Assembly: GCA_037045645.1 (NCBI GenBank)
Contig: JBAOIH010000001.1
Coordinates: forward strand, 1,836,001 to 1,900,000
Length of the DNA stretch: 64,000 nucleotides
Direction of reading: 5' to 3'
From: Nocardioides sp.
GTDB lineage: Bacteria > Actinomycetota > Actinomycetes > Propionibacteriales > Nocardioidaceae
Shown here piece by piece: positions 53,778 to 62,104 of the stretch (position 1 is the stretch's first letter; each line of letters starts with the position of its first letter). The translations under genes were made by a program, and so were the position numbers. Under the pieces are notes generated by a model. It was not told the origin of the DNA and ran no database searches. It saw only the letters and a program-made list of their open reading frames with translations.

Positions 53778-54650
53778 ATGTCCCAGTCCACTTCTGAGCA
53801 GCCCACTCCTGAGCAGCCCAGCCCGTACGGTTCCGGCGCAGCCACCCCCGCCCCCGCCAAGCGCGTACGCACCCATCACCTCCAGGAGATGAAGCAGCGC
53901 GGCGAGAAGATCACCATGCTCACGGCGTACGACATGTACACCGCCGCGACCTTCGACGAGGCCGGGATCGACATGCTGCTGGTCGGCGACAGCGCCTCCA
54001 ACAATGTGTACGGCAACGAGACCTCCCTGCCCGTGACCGTCGACGAACTCCTCCCGCTGACTCGTGCGGTCGCGAAGTCGACCAAGCGCGCCATGGTTGT
54101 CGGCGACCTGCCGTTCGGCTCCTACCAACGCTCGCCCGAGCAGGCGTACGACACCGCGGTCCGGTTCATGAAGGAAGCCGGAGCCCACTGCGTCAAACTT
54201 GAGGGCGGTCGTGAGATGACCGGCCAGATCTCCCTACTCACCCGAGGCGGCATCCCGGTCTGTGCCCACATCGGCTTCACCCCGCAGTCGGAGCACGCGC
54301 TTGGTGGCTACCGGGTGCAGGGCCGCGGCGAGGCAGCCGAGCGGATCCTGGCCGACGCGCGCGCGGTGCAAGAAGCCGGAGCCTTCGCGGTGGTGATGGA
54401 GATGGTGCCCGCCGACGTGGCGCGCCAGATCTCCGAGGAACTCACCATCCCCACGATCGGGATCGGAGCCGGCAACGGTTGCGATGGCCAGGTGCTGGTC
54501 TGGCAGGACGCGTTCGGCCTGCGTACGGGCAAGATGGCCAAGTTCGTCAAGCAGTACGCCGATGTCCACTCGGTCCTGCTCGAGGGCGCCAAGGCGTACG
54601 CCGACGACGTCCGCAACGGCACCTTCCCCGGCGACGAGCACTCGTTCTGA
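53778..54650 (+). CDS. panB: 3-methyl-2-oxobutanoate hydroxymethyltransferase
   Basis: 290 residues from the ATG at 53778, after TGAGGAG; a longer upstream frame is not supported. It makes ketopantoate from ketoisovalerate and methylene-tetrahydrofolate, the first step of pantothenate/CoA synthesis. Motifs: MLTAYDMYTAATFDEAG, LLVGDSASNNVYGN with metal-binding aspartates, and the catalytic glutamate in VVMEMVPADV. The first 30 residues are a Pro/Ser/Gln-rich extension. panC is not nearby. Confidence 0.95.
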   Translation: MSQSTSEQPTPEQPSPYGSGAATPAPAKRVRTHHLQEMKQRGEKITMLTAYDMYTAATFDEAGIDMLLVGDSASNNVYGNETSLPVTVDELLPLTRAVAKSTKRAMVVGDLPFGSYQRSPEQAYDTAVRFMKEAGAHCVKLEGGREMTGQISLLTRGGIPVCAHIGFTPQSEHALGGYRVQGRGEAAERILADARAVQEAGAFAVVMEMVPADVARQISEELTIPTIGIGAGNGCDGQVLVWQDAFGLRTGKMAKFVKQYADVHSVLLEGAKAYADDVRNGTFPGDEHSF

Positions 54651-54669
54651 CTAGGCCCTCGCCCACTCG

Positions 54670-54732
54670 GAAGAACTGCGGCCGGATCGGCTGGCCGGGT
54701 CGAGCAGACCCCGACCAAGGCCGCAGTTCTTC
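54670..54732. terminator. Long stem-loop between convergent panB and LLM genes
   Basis: GAAGAACTGCGGCC at 54670-54683 is the exact reverse complement of 54719-54732. The 35-nt apical part contains a small inner stem (GGGTC/GACCC). The perfect stem works on both strands, as expected of a bidirectional terminator. Compare the similarly built structure at 24312-24372. Confidence 0.75.
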
Positions 54733-54745
54733 GCGCTCGGCGGAG

Positions 54746-55771
54746 TCAGCGCCAGCCCAGCCCCGGCGCCACGTCGCGCACGATCGACTGCAACAGGTGG
54801 GCGTTGTAGTCGACACCGAGCTGATTGGGCACCGTGAGCAGGACCGTGTCGGCGGCTTGGAGAGCCTCATCGGAGGCCAACTGCTCCACGAGTTCGTCGG
54901 GAGCCGCGGCGTACGACCGACCGAAGATGGCCTGTCCCAACGTCGCATCGATATGTCCGACCTGATCGCGGCTCTGGCCGTCGTGGCCGAAGTACGCCCG
55001 GTCCAGATCGGTCACCAGCGGCATGATCGAGCGTGACACCGAGACCCGGGGCGTCCAGTCGTGTCCGGCTTGCGCCCACGCCGTTCGGAACGCCTCGATC
55101 TGCTTGCGCTGCTGAACGTGGAACGGCTCACCGCCCTCGTCCTTCTTCAGCGTCGACGACATCAGGTTCATCCCCTGCTCGGCCGCCCACACCGCCGTCG
55201 CGTCGGAGGCCGCGCCCCACCAGATGCGCTGGCGCAATCCCGACGAGTACGGCTCCACACGCAACAGCCCCGGCGGGTTGGGGAACATCGGCCGTGGACT
55301 GGGCTGAGCAAAGCCACTGCCCTGGATCACTTCGAGGAACACGTCGGTGTGCCGACGCGCCATGTCCTGCTCGTCCTCGCCCTCACCGGGCGCGTACCCG
55401 AAATAGCGCCAGCCGTCGACGACCTGCTCCGGGGAGCCACGGCTGATCCCGAGTTGCAGCCGTCCGCCCGCGATCAGATCGGCCGCGCCGGCATCCTCGG
55501 CCATATAGAGCGGGTTCTCATACCGCATGTCGATCACGCCGGTGCCGATCTCGATGCGCGACGTACGAGCACCGATCGCCGACAGCAGCGGGAACGGCGA
55601 CGCGAGCTGCCGAGCGAAGTGGTGCACGCGGAAGTACGCCCCGTCGACGCCGAGCTCCTCGGCCGCTACGGACAACTCGATCGACTGCAGCAGCGCGTCG
55701 GAGGCCGTACGGACTTGCGAGTGCGGCGTGTCCGACCAGTGGCCGAAGTTGAGGAACCCGATCTTCTTCAT
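54746..55771 (-). CDS. LLM-class flavin-dependent oxidoreductase
   Basis: 341 residues from the ATG at 55771 (MKKIGFLNFGHW); an in-frame ATG at 55798 is an alternative. It is a luciferase-like monooxygenase fold binding F420 or FMN. Family traits: SIELSVAAEELGVDGAYFRVHHF, a central GRLQLGISRGSPEQV and SPFPLLSAIGARTSRIEIG. Substrate unknown. It converges with panB through the stem-loop at 54670 and has no obvious ribosome site. Confidence 0.85.
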   Translation of the reverse strand: MKKIGFLNFGHWSDTPHSQVRTASDALLQSIELSVAAEELGVDGAYFRVHHFARQLASPFPLLSAIGARTSRIEIGTGVIDMRYENPLYMAEDAGAADLIAGGRLQLGISRGSPEQVVDGWRYFGYAPGEGEDEQDMARRHTDVFLEVIQGSGFAQPSPRPMFPNPPGLLRVEPYSSGLRQRIWWGAASDATAVWAAEQGMNLMSSTLKKDEGGEPFHVQQRKQIEAFRTAWAQAGHDWTPRVSVSRSIMPLVTDLDRAYFGHDGQSRDQVGHIDATLGQAIFGRSYAAAPDELVEQLASDEALQAADTVLLTVPNQLGVDYNAHLLQSIVRDVAPGLGWR

Positions 55772-55818
55772 GATTCGTTCAACATTCAACAACTGCATTC
55801 ATTCCCGCCGCCGAGGCT

Positions 55819-56025
55819 TCAGTCCTCCAACGCGTCGTCGTTCCACTTCGGATCGTTGTCCCAGGCCTCGTTGCGCTCCTCGACCTTCTCCAGAGCACGC
55901 GAGGCCTCGGCCTGGGAGGCGTACGGTCCGAGCCGGTCGCTGTTGCGGCAGCCGTCCTCGCCCTCGACGGTCTTGTGCGTCAGGCAGAACCAATACTCGG
56001 TGGGCGTTCCATCGCTGTCGGTCAT
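55819..56025 (-). CDS. Small conserved-looking actinobacterial protein
   Basis: 68 residues, acidic, soluble: starts MTDSDGTPTEYWFCLTHKTV, with a QAEASRALEKVEERNEAWDNDP stretch. The W-F-C-x-x-H-K-T-V-E pattern and length resemble small conserved proteins found near rnpB in related genomes, as I remember them. No function is known to me. Two cysteines and one histidine could bind metal, but spacing is not diagnostic. Confidence 0.75.
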   Translation of the reverse strand: MTDSDGTPTEYWFCLTHKTVEGEDGCRNSDRLGPYASQAEASRALEKVEERNEAWDNDPKWNDDALED

Positions 56026-56101
56026 GCTCTCGAACCTACCTGCGGCAAAGCGCCGGCGGAATAAGGCCCTGGCGGAACCCGAGTTGCCCTACCCTGAAGG
56101 C

Positions 56102-56497
56102 GGACGGGCTGGCCGGGCGACCGCGTCAACACTTGCATGAGTGCTGCCGAGGAAGGTCCGGGCTCCTCAGGGCACGGTGGTGGCTAACGGCCACCCGGGG
56201 TGACCCGCGGGACAGTGCCACAGAAAACAGACCGCCTGCGGCGACGCAGGTAAGGGTGAAACGGCGGTGTAAGAGACCACCAGCGCCTCGGGCGACCGGG
56301 GCGGCTAGGCAAACCCCACCGGGAGCAAGGTCAAGAAGTCCAGTGCGTGCACTGGGCGCGCGTACGTTCGAGGGCGGCCCGCCCGAGTACGCGGGTAGAC
56401 CGCTGGAGGCGGCCGGCAACGGTCGTCGTAGATGGATGGTCGCCGAGTCCCAGCGATGGGACGAACAGAACCCGGCCTACAGGCCAGCCCGTCCCCT
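56102..56497 (+). ncRNA. rnpB: RNase P RNA (type A)
   Basis: The catalytic RNA that matures tRNA 5' ends. GGACGGGCTGGCC at 56102 pairs over 13 bp with 56482-56494, forming helix P1 and fixing the ends. Inside are the conserved signatures GAGGAAGGTCCGGGCTCC, GGGTGAAACGGCGGTGTAAG, GGCTAGGCAAACCCC, TAGATGGATGGTCGCC and ACAGAACCCGGCCTACA, in the expected order and distance. Length of about 395 nt fits actinobacteria. A TACCCT -10 box ends 6 nt before it (56090-56095). Confidence 0.95.
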
Positions 56498-56509
56498 ACT
56501 CCGGCCCGC

Positions 56510-57970
56510 TTATTCCGGCGAGGAGTGCTCCTGCAACTCGAATGCGACCTTGCGCTGCGTGACGTCGGCCTTCGTCAGCACCACACGTACCGACTCCCCC
56601 AGCGGCAGTTCATGGTCAGCGGTCACTGGGGCCTCGATCGCCGGCTCCTCGATGGTGACCGAGCCCTCGCGCTTGTCCTTGTCGTCGCGTTCGACCACGA
56701 CGGCGTCGAAGGTCTGCCCGACGCGGTCGCGCAACACCCCCGCCTCGACCAGGTCGACGATGCCGTTCTCGTACGCGTTCGCGCGGCGCCCGGAATCTCG
56801 CATGATGTCGGGCAACTCCCCCATCCGGTCGCGCACCCAGTCCGGGACGGGGTGACCGGCCGTGATGGCCAGGCAGATCTCGCCTGCATAGCGATCCACC
56901 AGGCGGCGCAGCGGCGCGGTGCAGTGGGCGTACTCCGCGGCGAGCGCGCTGTGCGTCTTCTGCTCGGGGATCTCGCCGTCGAAGGCGACGTACGCGCTCC
57001 CACGCAGCAGTCGGGTGCACGCCACCACCATCGCCGCATGCGCGGGTTTGGCCGGGTCGAGGGTGCGGATGAACTCCGGATAGTCCTGATCGGCCGGCCA
57101 GTCGATCTTCAACGCTTTGGCGGTGCGTCGCAGGCGCGACACGTCGCGCGGGTCGGCCGGTGGGAGCGTACGCAGGACGCCGATCGCGTTCGACACCATC
57201 AAGAAGGCCGCGCCGAAGCCGGTGAGCAGCGAGATCTGCGCGTTCCAGTTCTCGACCGGCAGCATCGGGCGGAACGTCAACTGCCAAGTTGACCCGGAGG
57301 TGTCGATCTCCTGCTCGGGCAGCGGCAACGAGACTCCCCCGCGTCGAGCCTCCCGCTCTTGGCGCAGCAGCCCGACCTCTTTGAGCAGTTGCAGCGACTC
57401 CGAGGCGGCGCCGTCGTCGAGTTGGCCCTGGACGGTCTGATAGTCGAGCTTGGCGCGCGAGCGTACGAGAGCCCGCTCCACCTTGACCTTGGTGCCTTCA
57501 CCGGTCTTGTCGACCTCGATCGTCCACAGCAGCGCCGGTCTGGTCTGGTCGGGCAACAACGACGCCGCATCCTCGGACAGGACCTTCGGATGCAGCGGGA
57601 TCTTGGAGTCGGCGCCGTAGAGGGTCTGGCCGCGAAGGTGGCTCTCGACGTCCACCGGGTCTCCCGGTGAGACGAAAGCCGCGACGTCGGCGATCGCGTA
57701 GTAGACCACATAGCCGTCACCGAGCCGCTCCAGATGCAGCGCCTGGTCGAGGTCCATCGCCGAGGGCGGATCGATCGTCACGAACTCGATATCCGTGCGA
57801 TCGAGCTCGGGCAGTCGCGGATTGCGCGCGGCATCCGAAGCCGCCCGTTCGACGGCGTCAGGGAAGCCCGGGGTGACCCCCAACTCCGCTTGCAGAGCCG
57901 CGACCCCTTCGCGCAATGTCTCCCCGAGAACGCCGTCGCTGTCCCGAAGGTGGAGTACGCGAGCAGGCAT
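56510..57970 (-). CDS. RNB-domain ribonuclease
   Basis: 486 residues, the compact RNase II/R-type form found in actinobacteria. The RNB active-site motif FVTIDPPSAMDLDQALHLER holds the metal-binding aspartates, and YYAIADVAAFV, HSALAAEYAHCTAPLRR and RYAGEICL complete the domain. It lacks clear cold-shock and S1 domains, so it is likely a minimal 3'-5' exonuclease. It follows the zinc-ribbon gene by 3 nt on the same strand and converges with rnpB. Confidence 0.92.
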   Translation of the reverse strand: MPARVLHLRDSDGVLGETLREGVAALQAELGVTPGFPDAVERAASDAARNPRLPELDRTDIEFVTIDPPSAMDLDQALHLERLGDGYVVYYAIADVAAFVSPGDPVDVESHLRGQTLYGADSKIPLHPKVLSEDAASLLPDQTRPALLWTIEVDKTGEGTKVKVERALVRSRAKLDYQTVQGQLDDGAASESLQLLKEVGLLRQEREARRGGVSLPLPEQEIDTSGSTWQLTFRPMLPVENWNAQISLLTGFGAAFLMVSNAIGVLRTLPPADPRDVSRLRRTAKALKIDWPADQDYPEFIRTLDPAKPAHAAMVVACTRLLRGSAYVAFDGEIPEQKTHSALAAEYAHCTAPLRRLVDRYAGEICLAITAGHPVPDWVRDRMGELPDIMRDSGRRANAYENGIVDLVEAGVLRDRVGQTFDAVVVERDDKDKREGSVTIEEPAIEAPVTADHELPLGESVRVVLTKADVTQRKVAFELQEHSSPE

Positions 57971-57973
57971 GCC

Positions 57974-58717
57974 TCAGAGACCCGATTCGTTCGTACGCAC
58001 CAGGATCCGCTGACATTCCTCGCAGCGCACCACCTCGTCGTCGGCCTTGGAACGGATCTCGTTGAGTTCGGCTGCGTCCAAGGTGAGCATGCAGCCGCCG
58101 CATTGGCCACGATGCAGCAGCGCGGCCCCCTGACCGTCCTTGGCTGCGCGCAACTTCTCGTAAAGCGCCACCAGGTCAGTAGGCAGGTCCGCGTGCAGCG
58201 GCTCTCGTGCCGTCGCGATCGAGGCCAGTTCTGCATTGAGCTCGGCGGTCTTCGCGTCGCGCGAAGCCACCTGTTCCGAGCCCAGCGCCCGCGCCTCGGC
58301 CAGCGCCGCGGTGAACTTCGTGAGTTCGGCCTGCGCCTCCTCGACCCGCTCCATGACTTCGAGCTCCTGCTCCTCCAGCGACGAGATGCGCCGGTCGAGA
58401 GAGACCAACTCGTGCTGCATCCGCTCCAGGTCCTTGGGGTTGGCGATCTCGCCGCTGTCCATCCGCGAGCGGTCGCGCGTACGCCGGGCCTTGACCGCCT
58501 CGACGTCGGCGTCCACCTTCTCCTGCTCGACCGTCAGGTCATCCACGACGATCTGTTGATCCATCCGCAGCCGCTCAAGATCGCCGACCTTCACACGCAG
58601 TTCGGCGATGGTGGCCAGTTCGGGCAGGGTCGCCAGCCGGTGACGCAACTGGTCGGTGCGGGTGTCGAGCGTCTGCAGGTCGAGCAGTCGCACCTGAGCG
58701 GCGGGATCGGCTTTCAA
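57974..58717 (-). CDS. Coiled-coil protein with C-terminal zinc ribbon
   Basis: 247 residues from the TTG at 58717, which has AAGGA 8 nt upstream; longer frames are not supported. Residues 1-170 are a long helical hairpin rich in Leu, Glu and Arg (coiled coil), and the end is a four-cysteine zinc ribbon: CGGC and CEEC. This matches the C4-type zinc-ribbon family beside Nif3 in actinobacteria (Rv2229c). Its role is not established. It sits between nif3 and the RNB nuclease. Confidence 0.87.
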   Translation of the reverse strand: MKADPAAQVRLLDLQTLDTRTDQLRHRLATLPELATIAELRVKVGDLERLRMDQQIVVDDLTVEQEKVDADVEAVKARRTRDRSRMDSGEIANPKDLERMQHELVSLDRRISSLEEQELEVMERVEEAQAELTKFTAALAEARALGSEQVASRDAKTAELNAELASIATAREPLHADLPTDLVALYEKLRAAKDGQGAALLHRGQCGGCMLTLDAAELNEIRSKADDEVVRCEECQRILVRTNESGL

Positions 58718-58742
58718 CGCGGGTCCTTCTGTCGGCGGGGGG

Positions 58743-59546
58743 TCACAGTCGCATGCTCCACGGGTCGGTGCACAGCGCGCTGACCCTGGTCTCCAACCTA
58801 TCGCCCATCGCGACTCGCAGCCGCGCCTCCACCACGGGAAGCCAGGTCCACTCGGCCGCCCAGTGGGACACATCGATCAGTGCGGGGCCACCACGCTCGA
58901 GGAATTCGCTCGCGGGATGATGACGCAGGTCGCTGGTTACGAAGACGTCCGCGTCGTCGCCGTCGAGACCGGCCAGGAGGAAGTCGCCTGCGCCGCCGCA
59001 CAGCGCCACCCGGCGTACGACGCGCTCCGGATCGCCCGCGACTCGTACTCCCCCGACAGTCGAAGGCAGCGCCTTGCGCACCACCTCAGCGAATTCCGCC
59101 AGTGTCGTCGGTGCGACGTTTCCGACCCGGCCGGTGCCGGTGCCGGAGGCCTCGGCCGCCAGCAGCGGGGCCGGATCGGTCAGCCCGAGTGCTGTCGCCA
59201 TCGCCTCCGACACCCCGCCAAGTGCCTGGTCGGCGTTGGTGTGCGCGGTCAGCAGCGCGCAACCGGCCCGCTGCAGCGCGGCCAGCGTGCGGCCCTTGGG
59301 CGTGGTGGCGGGCACGCCGTGCACCGGCTTGAGAAACAACGGATGGTGTACGACGAGCAGGTCCGCACCCCATGCCGTCGCCTCCTGAGCGACGGGCAGC
59401 ACCGGGTCAACCGCGAAGTAGACCCGCGCGACAGATTGCTCGGGATCGCCGGCCACCAGTCCGACAGCATCCCAGGCTTCGGCTGTCGCGGGCGGGAACC
59501 ATTCGTGGAGCAGGGCGACGACCTCGGCAAGTGTCGGAGCGGACAT
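58743..59546 (-). CDS. Nif3-like dinuclear metal centre protein
   Basis: 267 residues from the ATG at 59546. The family (Nif3/YbgI/DUF34) binds two metals in a toroidal hexamer; roles in cofactor or RNA metabolism are proposed but unproven. Visible motifs: AEAWDAVGLVAGDPEQSV, LLVVHHPLFLKP, LTAHTNADQALGGVSEA and the C-terminal TSDLRHHPASEFLERGGPALIDVSHWAAE. Its -10 box TAGGGT is 7 nt upstream, next to a perfect palindrome that should also affect it. It heads a three-gene minus-strand run. Confidence 0.92.
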   Translation of the reverse strand: MSAPTLAEVVALLHEWFPPATAEAWDAVGLVAGDPEQSVARVYFAVDPVLPVAQEATAWGADLLVVHHPLFLKPVHGVPATTPKGRTLAALQRAGCALLTAHTNADQALGGVSEAMATALGLTDPAPLLAAEASGTGTGRVGNVAPTTLAEFAEVVRKALPSTVGGVRVAGDPERVVRRVALCGGAGDFLLAGLDGDDADVFVTSDLRHHPASEFLERGGPALIDVSHWAAEWTWLPVVEARLRVAMGDRLETRVSALCTDPWSMRL

Positions 59547-59553
59547 GCACCGC

Positions 59554-59559
59554 ACCCTA
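59554..59559 (-). promoter_or_regulatory. -10 element of the nif3-like gene
   Basis: TAGGGT ends 7 nt before the ATG at 59546 (minus strand). The palindrome at 59561-59578 occupies the spacer between this box and its -35 position, so a bound protein should block this promoter. Confidence 0.5.
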
Positions 59560-59560
59560 C

Positions 59561-59589
59561 GATGAGAGATCTCTCATCGGTCTCTCACC
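59561..59589. promoter_or_regulatory. Operator-like palindrome plus 11-bp direct repeat
   Basis: GATGAGAGA followed by its exact reverse complement (59561-59578), then a second CTCTCAC. The two heptamers CTCTCAT (59572-59578) and CTCTCAC (59583-59589) are 11 bp apart, the spacing typical of OmpR-family response regulators. On the plus strand they end 20 bp before a CACAAT -10 box that is 6 nt before the ATG at 59622. A related site stands before the gene at 63372. Confidence 0.7.
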
Positions 59590-59621
59590 GGACTCCCACA
59601 CGCGCTGGCCACAATCGCGTC

Positions 59622-59966
59622 ATGACACCGTGGCGCACCATCCTCGCGGCGGCGATCTCCGTGCCCGCCCTGATGCTGCTCGCCCTGCTCATCCAACCTA
59701 CCGGCGACCTCCCGGCGCCACGCGATCCCATCGTGCTCACTCCCGCTACCGCAGACCCGACGGGTACGCCCGAGAAGCCGCCGAAGAGCAAACCTCCCCG
59801 GAGCAAGAAGCCCGACCCGGGCGCGACGCCCTCCCACACCTCATCGAGCACCGTGCCCGAGATCCGCCCCACCCCCCGCGAGGTCGATGACGACGACGAT
59901 GACGACTGGGACGACGACGACCGGGACGACGACGACCGAGACGACGACGACCGAGACGATGACTGA
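59622..59966 (+). CDS. Asp-rich membrane-anchored protein 1
   Basis: 114 residues from the ATG at 59622. One N-terminal helix (TILAAAISVPALMLLALLI) serves as anchor or signal; a Pro/Thr/Lys-rich segment follows (TPEKPPKSKPPRSKKP); the last 30 residues are almost only Asp with Arg every fifth position (units of RDDDD). Such an acidic tail outside the membrane would bind divalent cations, by analogy. The gene is 45 nt before the histidine kinase and probably forms one operon with it. Confidence 0.78.
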   Translation: MTPWRTILAAAISVPALMLLALLIQPTGDLPAPRDPIVLTPATADPTGTPEKPPKSKPPRSKKPDPGATPSHTSSSTVPEIRPTPREVDDDDDDDWDDDDRDDDDRDDDDRDDD

Positions 59967-60011
59967 CGTCGCCTGCGCGACCGGCTGTGCCGGCACGGCA
60001 GGATGGGGCGG

Positions 60012-61445
60012 GTGACCACGGACTCGGCCAGGCGCCCCCGCCAAGGGCTGAGCGTTCGCGCTCGCTTCACCACCGCGGTCGCGGTCTTGGTCGCTGCTGC
60101 GTTGACGCTGGCCGGCCTGATCGCGTACGCCATTGAGGCCCAGCGCATCCAGGAGTTCGCCGTCGAGGCGAGCGAGCGAGAACTGGCAGAGTTCGGTGCG
60201 CTGCAAGAGAACGGAGTCGACGTCGCCACCGGCGAGCGTTTCGAGGGCGCCGAGGCGATGATCCGGGCGTTCTTGACCCGCAATGTGCCCTCCGACGACG
60301 AGGTGCTGATCGGATGGTGGCTCGACAAGCCCCAGGCTCGCTCGGCAAGCGACAGCACCCTGCACCGCGATCAGCAGTTCATCTCCTTCGTGGGCACGCA
60401 CGTCGAGGCCGGGGGCACCTTCTTGTACGACGACCCTGACGAGGGCAAGCTGATCGTCGCGATCCAGCCGATCCGCACCGGTTCAGATGTCGGCGCATTA
60501 GTGGTCGTGACCAACCTGGCAGAGGCCCGCAGCGGACTCTTCGACACGATGCGCACCTACGCCATCGTCGCGCTGGCGCTGGCCCTGCTCAGCACGTTGT
60601 TCACCGCCTGGCTCACCCGCCGCCTGCTGGCGCCACTGGAGACATTGCGCCGTACGGCTCGCGAAGTCAGTGCCTCGGACCTGTCGCGCCGGCTGCCGGT
60701 CACGGGCAACGATGACATCACGATGCTGACCCGTGATGTCAACGAGATGCTGGATCGCCTCGACGCCGGATTCGAGTCCCAGCGACGTTTCCTCGACGAC
60801 GCGGGCCACGAGTTGCGTACGCCCCTCACCGTCTTGGGCGGGCATCTGGAACTGCTCGACCCGGGCAACCGCGACGAGACCGAGAACACCCGCGCGTTGC
60901 TGCTGGACGAAGTCGGCCGAATGTCGCGGCTCGTGGACGACCTGATCTTGCTCGCCAAGAGTCGCCGGCCCGACTTCCTGCGCCGAACCGAGGTCGACGT
61001 GGACGAGCTCACCCGCACCGTGCACCGCCTGGCTGGCGCACTCGGCGACCGCGATTGGCGTCTGGTCACCGATGGCGTCGGCACCGCGTACGCCGATCCG
61101 CAACGCCTCACCCAGGCGATGTTGCAGTTGGCCGACAACGCCGTGAAGCACTCCGACGAGGGCACCGTCATCGAGATCGGCTCTTCACTCGATGAGGAGA
61201 CGGTCCGGATGTGGGTGCGCGACCGCGGCGATGGCATCGCGGCGAGCGACCACACCCGGGTGCTGGAGCGCTTCGCCCGCTCACACGTCCGCTCCGGCGA
61301 CGACGGCTTCGGGCTCGGCCTGTCGATCGTGGGGGTAATCGCCCAGGCTCACGGCGGCGTCGTTGTGCTCTCCGATGTCGAGCCTCATGGCCTTCAAGTG
61401 TTAATCGAGTTCCCTCGGGAGGAGACCCCATGGCACATATCTTGA
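60012..61445 (+). CDS. Sensor histidine kinase
   Basis: 477 residues from the GTG at 60012; GGATGGGG stands just before it, while the in-frame ATG at 60003 lacks space for a ribosome site. Layout: basic N-terminus, helix 1 (FTTAVAVLVAAALTLAGLIAYAI), a 130-residue outer sensor region, helix 2 (AIVALALALLSTLFTAWLT), HAMP, phospho-acceptor box DDAGHELRTPLTVL, and ATPase motifs LADNAVKHS, RDRGDGIA and GFGLGLSIV. The outer region shows no recognised domain. It overlaps the response-regulator gene by 16 nt. Confidence 0.93.
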   Translation: MTTDSARRPRQGLSVRARFTTAVAVLVAAALTLAGLIAYAIEAQRIQEFAVEASERELAEFGALQENGVDVATGERFEGAEAMIRAFLTRNVPSDDEVLIGWWLDKPQARSASDSTLHRDQQFISFVGTHVEAGGTFLYDDPDEGKLIVAIQPIRTGSDVGALVVVTNLAEARSGLFDTMRTYAIVALALALLSTLFTAWLTRRLLAPLETLRRTAREVSASDLSRRLPVTGNDDITMLTRDVNEMLDRLDAGFESQRRFLDDAGHELRTPLTVLGGHLELLDPGNRDETENTRALLLDEVGRMSRLVDDLILLAKSRRPDFLRRTEVDVDELTRTVHRLAGALGDRDWRLVTDGVGTAYADPQRLTQAMLQLADNAVKHSDEGTVIEIGSSLDEETVRMWVRDRGDGIAASDHTRVLERFARSHVRSGDDGFGLGLSIVGVIAQAHGGVVVLSDVEPHGLQVLIEFPREETPWHIS

Positions 61446-62104
61446 TCGTGGAGGACGAGGAGCGGATCGCGTCCTTCGTTGCCAAGGGACTCACCGCGCA
61501 AGGGCATCGCACCCACACCGTGGGCGACGGCGTCCTTGGCCTTGCCGAGGCCGAGACCGGGGCGTTCGACCTGGTGATCTTGGATATCGGCCTGCCGGGA
61601 ATGGACGGTTTCGAGGTCCTCGACCGGCTGCGCTCCCAGGGCAACCGGGTGCCGGTGGTGGTCCTGACCGCCCGCGACTCCGTCACCGACACGGTGGCTG
61701 CGCTGGAGGGTGGCGCCGATGACTACCTAGCCAAGCCGTTTCGCTTTGCCGAGCTCCTGGCGAGGGTGAAGGTCCGGCTGCGGCAGGCGCACGAGTCTCC
61801 CGCGAGCGCGAACGCGCCCGAGGCGGTGACCGCAGGTGGCGTACACCTTGACGTCCGCACGCGGCGCGCCCTGGTTGACGGCCGCGAGGTCGAGTTGTCC
61901 GATCGGGAGTTCCGGCTCGCCGAGATGTTCTTGCTCAACCCTGGACAGGTGCTCTCGCGTGAGCAGGTGCTCGACCACGTCTGGGGTTACGACTTCGACC
62001 CCGGGTCCAATGTCGTCGACGTATACGTCGGCTATCTGCGCAAAAAGTTCGGGTCGAGCAAGATCGCGACCGTACGCGGGGTCGGCTACCGATTCAACGC
62101 CTGA
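61430..62104 (+). CDS. OmpR/PhoB-family response regulator
   Basis: 224 residues from the ATG at 61430, with GGGAGGAG upstream and inside the end of the kinase gene. Receiver: ILIVEDEERIA, phosphorylation aspartate in VILDIGLPGMDG, lysine in YLAKPFRFAE. Winged-helix domain with LSDREFRLAEMFLLN and ending ATVRGVGYRFNA. The likely targets are the palindromic and direct-repeat sites upstream of the two Asp-rich genes. Its end overlaps the convergent kinase gene at 62094 by 11 nt. Confidence 0.95.
   Translation: MAHILIVEDEERIASFVAKGLTAQGHRTHTVGDGVLGLAEAETGAFDLVILDIGLPGMDGFEVLDRLRSQGNRVPVVVLTARDSVTDTVAALEGGADDYLAKPFRFAELLARVKVRLRQAHESPASANAPEAVTAGGVHLDVRTRRALVDGREVELSDREFRLAEMFLLNPGQVLSREQVLDHVWGYDFDPGSNVVDVYVGYLRKKFGSSKIATVRGVGYRFNA

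Noticed and set aside
56126..56419. Small minus-strand coding frame
   Set aside because: The region is rnpB; the frame is a by-product of the structured RNA sequence.
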